Assembly (NCBI GenBank): GCA_964625865.1
Contig: CAZVEV010000214.1
Location: 1-10,791, forward strand
Origin: CAZVEV01 sp964625865
GTDB taxonomy: Bacteria > Planctomycetota > Phycisphaerae > SM23-33
Reading direction: 5' to 3'
DNA length: 10,791 bases
Made by a program: the position numbers and the translations under genes. The notes below the pieces were generated by a model. The model searched no databases, was not told where the DNA came from, and saw nothing but the letters and a program-made list of their open reading frames with translations. Of the stretch, positions 8,096 to 10,791 are shown in pieces. The stretch's first letter is position 1; every line of letters begins with the position of its first letter.

Positions 8096-8473
8096 ATGAC
8101 AACAAAGCACAACGAAGAATTCGTCAGCGAGGCGATGACGCCGGTGGCGGGCACGGGCGATGCGGGGGCGATGGCGCGCGGCGAGCCGGGGATCCCCTCG
8201 CGGTTCACCTGGCGCGACACGGAGTACAGCCTCGTCGGCGTGATGGAAACGTGGAAGACATCGTCCCCCTGCAAGCACGGCGGGGGCGAGGTCTACCTCC
8301 GCCGCCACTGGTACCGCATCCTGACCGACCCGCCCGCCGTCATGACCGTCTACTGCACCCGCCAGGCACCGAGATCGAACACGCGCAATCGCCCGAAGCC
8401 GCGCTGGTGGATCTACACCGTCGCCCCCGCCGACCCTCCCCCTGAACCCCCGCGATCCGAGCCCGCCTCCTGA
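8096..8473 (+). CDS. Small DUF6504-like protein
   Basis: A 125-residue, probably cytosolic protein with no signal peptide or membrane segment. The core reads like the DUF6504 family: MARGEPGIPSRFTWRDTEY, then a VMETWKTSSPCKHG segment, LRRHWYRILTD, MTVYCTRQ and a closing PKPRWWIYTV. A proline-rich tail follows. The function of the family is unknown. In actinobacteria I recall DUF6504 near Y-family polymerase genes; nothing here supports such a role. The frame is open back to GTG 8024, which overlaps the preceding TGA, and translational coupling from there would add 24 basic residues. I chose ATG 8096 because homology-like sequence begins just after it, but it lacks a clear ribosome binding site, so the start is open. 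Confidence 0.62.
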   Translation: MTTKHNEEFVSEAMTPVAGTGDAGAMARGEPGIPSRFTWRDTEYSLVGVMETWKTSSPCKHGGGEVYLRRHWYRILTDPPAVMTVYCTRQAPRSNTRNRPKPRWWIYTVAPADPPPEPPRSEPAS

Positions 8474-8490
8474 GCCCTCGCACCCTGCTC

Positions 8491-8505
8491 GAAGCAGCTT
8501 GCTTC
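8491..8505 (+). terminator. Possible weak hairpin after the DUF6504-like gene
   Basis: GAAGCA (8491-8496) and TGCTTC (8500-8505) form a 6-bp stem with a 3-base loop, 17 bp after the stop, followed by TTGGCGTCTTCCCC, which is only moderately T-rich. It may help end transcription of the cytochrome/DUF6504 cluster, but it is short. Confidence 0.3.
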
Positions 8506-8573
8506 TTGGCGTCTTCCCCTGGAAACGCCCGAAACCGCCCCTGCAGCGTCCCCTTCCCCGCCCGACGAACGTA

Positions 8574-8582
8574 TGCTATACT
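8574..8582 (+). promoter_or_regulatory. Extended -10 promoter of tRNA-Val
   Basis: TGCTATACT is an extended -10 box (TG at 8574-8575, TATACT at 8577-8582). It would start transcription near 8589, about 10 bp before the mature tRNA. No convincing -35 is present (TTCCCC at 8554-8559), which fits promoters that rely on the TG extension. Confidence 0.6.
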
Positions 8583-8598
8583 CCCCGTGTCGGGTCCC

Positions 8599-8672
8599 GG
8601 GCGTTTAGCTCAGTTGGCTAGAGCGCATCCCTTACAAGGATGAAGTCACTGGTTCGAGTCCAGTAACGCCCA
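8599..8672 (+). tRNA. tRNA-Val, anticodon UAC
   Basis: A full cloverleaf can be drawn. The acceptor GGGCGTT (8599-8605) pairs with AACGCCC (8665-8671), with discriminator A at 8672. The D stem is GCTC/GAGC. The anticodon stem CATCC/GGATG encloses loop CTTACAA, giving anticodon TAC (8633-8635), read as valine GUA. The T stem ACTGG/CCAGT encloses TTCGAGT. The 3' CCA is not encoded and must be added by CCA transferase. It appears to be a single-gene unit with its own promoter and downstream hairpin. Confidence 0.97.
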
Positions 8673-8678
8673 GCCGAT

Positions 8679-8706
8679 GCAACCCCTTGCTATCGCAGGG
8701 GGTTGT
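8679..8706 (+). terminator. Strong hairpin just after the tRNA
   Basis: Bases 8680-8690 pair with 8695-8705 over 11 bp (one G-T wobble) around a TATC loop, and G8679-T8706 adds another wobble pair. It lies 7 bp past the tRNA. The following tract, gtgtcattctgc, is not a clean T-run, so it may be a Rho-independent terminator of lower efficiency or a 3' processing structure. Confidence 0.6.
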
Positions 8707-8897
8707 GTCATTCTGCAAGAGGCCGAGAACATGGGGATTGTTGTCCCTTGTGTCCTGCCGCCACTGCACCCGGCGCGGCGTATCTTGCTGTCTCTTCAGA
8801 CGCTGATTCGTTCGGCCTTGCCCAGATCTGCGGCGTTTGCCACAGCATTCACTCCGCTGCGCGCAGGAAACGCCCCGACCTGTGAAGGGCCGGAGCG

Positions 8898-10391
8898 TCA
8901 GTCACGTTCGGCTGTCCTGTGGGCAGCCTGGCGGCGTCTGCGGCGAAGAACGGCCAGCCCGCCGAGGGCCAGCAGGCTCAGCCCAGTCGGCTCGGGTATC
9001 TCGTGCAGGTGGACGGGCAGTTGGCCCATGTCCAGCGTGACGTTCTCGCTGCCAACGACCTGGCCGCGCGCGATCGCCGACAGCCCCGGCCCCGTCCCGG
9101 GATGGATCGGCACGCGCCCGCGAAGGTCCGGCAGGCCAAACGTGACCCGCCCGTCCCCGCCGTACGTCGTGCCCAGGATGGAGAACAACGCACTGTACTG
9201 CTGGATGGGCAGTAATTGCCCATCACAGAACGCCCAGCCGCGAGGCGCAAACGTGCCGCCGAACAACGTGATCTCGCCGAGCATCGGATCGGCGCCCAGC
9301 GTGACGACCGGCGCGTCGTCAGTCGCCGACAACTCGTCGGACCCGGGGGCAATGGTGGACGAGGGGGACACCCCCTGCAATGCGATGATGTAGTTGAGCG
9401 TCAGCGACGGCTGCATGTTGGTATGTGCCGCGCCGCCGCCGGTCGGCAGCGTTGCGTCATTCGGGGACGGCCAGTGCAGCGAGTGTTGATGGGTGGGTAT
9501 CTGGGCATTGGACAGCGTGACGCTCTCGACGCCGATCTTCTGACCGAGTCGGCGGTCCGACAGCCCGGGTCCGCGGCCCGCGTGCATGGCCAGGCGACCC
9601 CGCATGTCCGGCAGGGCAAAGGTGGTCTGCCCGTCGCCACCGTACGTCGTGCCCAGAAGCGAAAACAACGCCGTGTTCTGCTGAATGGACAGCAACTGGC
9701 CGTCGAGAAACGCCCAGCCACGAGGCACGAAGTTGCCCGCGAAGAACCCGATCTCGCCGATAAACGGATCGGTCCCCGCCTGGGGCACGGGGCCCGGATC
9801 ACCGGCCATTATGCTCTGCGAGGGATACAGCCCCGTCAGTGCGATGATCGCGTTGATGCCTAGAGACGGCTGCATGTTCGTGTGCGCCCCCCCGCCGCCG
9901 GTGGGGAACGTCTCGTTGTCCGGTGGGACCGGCGGTATCGTGTGCGCGTGCGCCGGCATCTGGCTGACACTCAGCGTGACGTGCTCGACACCGACCTTCT
10001 GGCCGAGTTGGCGAGGCGTCAGCCCCGGCCCCAAGCCCGGGTGGAGGATCGACCGCCCGCGCAGATCCGGCGCGCCCAGAATGCTCCCGTCACAGAGCGC
10101 CCATCCGCGAGGGGCGAAGGTCCCCGCGAACAACCGAATCTCGCCGATGAACGGTTCGTTCGCAAGCGATACGCCTGCGTCGCCTCCCTCACCGAAGGCG
10201 CCTGCAGTGCCTGACGGAAAGACGCCCTGCAGCGCGATGATGTGATTGATCCCCAGCCCCGGCTGTCGGTTCGGATGCGCATTGCCCCCACCCGCCGGCC
10301 CGGTGTCGGTATCGTTCGCCATTGCACCGCCTGCAACCAGAATAACCGTCGCCAGGCACGCTACCTGAAATGTCCTTCTCATCTCATCCAT
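8898..10391 (-). CDS. Triple tail-collar (microcystin-dependent-like) protein with PEP-CTERM signal
   Basis: A 497-residue exported protein. The signal peptide ends near AMA (24-26). Three tail-collar-type units follow (81-150, 210-303, 370-463), with motifs GEI-LF-G-F-PRGWA, LFSLLGTTYGGDG, PDLRGR, GPGL and VTL. Each is preceded by a short GGG-AH-N-QP-L-IIAL module (34-60, 166-191, 318-344) that in microcystin-dependent (MdpB-like) proteins normally closes the protein. The end is a PEP-CTERM sorting signal: IPEPT (465-469), a hydrophobic stretch (470-482) and RRRRR. This points to export and processing by an exosortase-like system, so a surface or matrix role is likely. Unit 1 lacks 24 internal residues. 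ATG 10391 and the fourth codon's ATG (10382) are both possible; GGAG suits the first and AAAGGA the second. Convergent with the tRNA. Confidence 0.9.
   Translation of the reverse strand: MDEMRRTFQVACLATVILVAGGAMANDTDTGPAGGGNAHPNRQPGLGINHIIALQGVFPSGTAGAFGEGGDAGVSLANEPFIGEIRLFAGTFAPRGWALCDGSILGAPDLRGRSILHPGLGPGLTPRQLGQKVGVEHVTLSVSQMPAHAHTIPPVPPDNETFPTGGGGAHTNMQPSLGINAIIALTGLYPSQSIMAGDPGPVPQAGTDPFIGEIGFFAGNFVPRGWAFLDGQLLSIQQNTALFSLLGTTYGGDGQTTFALPDMRGRLAMHAGRGPGLSDRRLGQKIGVESVTLSNAQIPTHQHSLHWPSPNDATLPTGGGAAHTNMQPSLTLNYIIALQGVSPSSTIAPGSDELSATDDAPVVTLGADPMLGEITLFGGTFAPRGWAFCDGQLLPIQQYSALFSILGTTYGGDGRVTFGLPDLRGRVPIHPGTGPGLSAIARGQVVGSENVTLDMGQLPVHLHEIPEPTGLSLLALGGLAVLRRRRRQAAHRTAERD
9003..10292 (-). 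repeat. Three intragenic repeat units of the collar gene
   Basis: At protein level the gene holds three [linker module + collar] units, at 9942-10292, 9483-9896 and 9003-9440. DNA similarity remains visible between units 2 and 3: the 16-mer at 9161-9176 recurs exactly at 9641-9656, a 480-bp (160-codon) offset equal to the unit spacing. This indicates tandem duplication within the gene followed by divergence. Confidence 0.8.
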
Positions 10392-10715
10392 CCTTTCACT
10401 CCGCCGGGCTGTTCATGTACTCCGAACGCTGATTGAAGAAACCTGAGAGCATGTCCTCTAGCAGGCGGTTCAGCCTGCATGGAGACCTCTTGCATCGTGG
10501 GAACTTGGCCGGCAGTGGCCTGAGTGAGAAGGGGCAACGTGTTGAGCCATGCTCCTATCCGCTATCGTAACGCGCCCGATATGAGCGGGTCCGATCTCGC
10601 CGCTCCCACCCTCGGCGAGCCTGAACATAGAGTATCTTACAGTGTGACCCCCACCTGTGTCAAGGGTTATTCCGGCCCGCCGGGACGTCGTGTGCGAGGG
10701 AAGATTGTGGCACGG
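10392..10715. other. Gene-free stretch holding the collar gene leader
   Basis: No credible gene lies here. On the minus strand the first part of the presumed mRNA leader (from about 10627 down to 10392) has a 7-bp hairpin, CTCGCCG (10596-10602) with CGGCGAG (10613-10619), right after the inferred start of transcription. A second, GCAGGC (10461-10466) with GCCTGC (10473-10478), lies about 70 bases before the start codon. No known riboswitch pattern was recognised. The leader is long for a bacterial mRNA and could carry post-transcriptional control. Confidence 0.45.
10634..10663 (-). promoter_or_regulatory. Sigma70-type promoter of the collar/PEP-CTERM gene
   Basis: On the minus strand a consensus TTGACA (-35, at 10658-10663) and TAAGAT (-10, at 10634-10639) are separated by 18 bp, with TG one base upstream of the -10 core. 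Transcription would start near 10627, about 236 nt before the gene. It is the best-formed promoter in the window. Confidence 0.65.
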
Positions 10716-10791
10716 TCAGGCGGCGCGTTGGGATTTCCAGTAGGTCTGCCATAGATTGCTGCGGTAGATACCGGCCAGGGCCATCATCGAC
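10716..10791 (-). CDS. Possible C-terminal end of an unknown gene running off the right edge
   Basis: Minus-strand codons from base 10790 down to a TGA at 10716-10718 read 24 residues, including ALAGIYRSNLWQTYWKSQ. The tryptophan/tyrosine-rich, basic content looks like real protein more than a frame shadow. The next promoter on the same strand begins 53 bp after its stop, as expected for a gene boundary. I do not recognise the family. A 24-codon open stretch in GC-rich DNA can occur by chance. Confidence 0.33.
   Translation of the reverse strand, partial: SMMALAGIYRSNLWQTYWKSQRAA

Noticed and set aside
6630..8105. A 491-codon minus-strand frame opposite the HzsA-like gene's 3' half
   Set aside because: Opposite three heme motifs, with Gly/Val/Asp-rich translation typical of an antisense shadow.
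8599..8672. tRNA as an integration site
   Set aside because: No integrase gene and no visible repeat of the tRNA 3' end elsewhere in the window.
8677..9393. A 238-codon plus-strand frame starting after the tRNA
   Set aside because: It starts in the post-tRNA hairpin and runs antisense to the collar gene; its content is arginine/serine/proline-rich noise.
9216..9863. A 215-codon plus-strand frame across the collar gene
   Set aside because: It repeats with the collar units, so it only mirrors the duplication on the other strand, and has no recognisable fold.
8898..10391. Reading the collar gene as part of a prophage
   Set aside because: It has a signal peptide and PEP-CTERM tail, and no phage structural, lysis or integrase gene lies nearby.
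10524..10754. A 76-codon plus-strand frame
   Set aside because: It covers the minus-strand promoter and shows no motif or convincing ribosome binding site.

Overview
The window is GC-rich bacterial DNA that most resembles a planctomycete, probably class Phycisphaerae or a relative. Three things suggest this: a long heme protein of the hydrazine synthase alpha (HzsA)-like family next to a beta-propeller/diheme cytochrome fusion, a PEP-CTERM-tailed surface protein, and a DUF6504-type small protein of a kind I associate with planctomycetes. The assignment comes from recognising families by eye, without any search.

Layout, left to right. The 3' end of purM (purine synthesis) runs in from the left edge. 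An inverted array of about 7-bp repeats fills much of the gap before ftsH, a complete membrane AAA+ zinc protease. A second inverted array, built on 8-bp units, fills the whole gap between the ftsH stop and the ribosome binding site of the next gene. Two large exported c-type cytochromes follow in tandem, 6 bp apart: a 627-residue YVTN beta-propeller/diheme protein and an HzsA-like protein of about 1100 residues with three CxxCH sites. A small DUF6504-like gene starts at or just after the second cytochrome's stop. Next come a tRNA-Val(UAC) with its own extended -10 box and a strong hairpin behind it. The right part is on the minus strand: a three-fold tail-collar-repeat protein ending in a PEP-CTERM sorting signal, its well-formed promoter and a leader of about 236 nt, then a fragment of an open frame running off the right edge.

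How the genes work together. purM, ftsH and the tRNA are housekeeping genes. The two cytochromes look like an exported redox module with five predicted c-hemes between them. The HzsA-like protein carries the middle-domain and heme signature of hydrazine synthase alpha. At the fourth position after the heme histidine, where anammox HzsA (from memory) has the tyrosine that ligates the catalytic heme, it has aspartate. It also has extra N-terminal beta-sandwich/carbohydrate-binding-like domains and a third heme. No HzsB or HzsC partner is present. The substrate is unknown, and this pair is the best candidate for an undescribed system here. The collar/PEP-CTERM protein is probably a cell-surface or matrix protein, not a phage part. 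I saw no CRISPR array, rRNA, prophage or complete insertion sequence.
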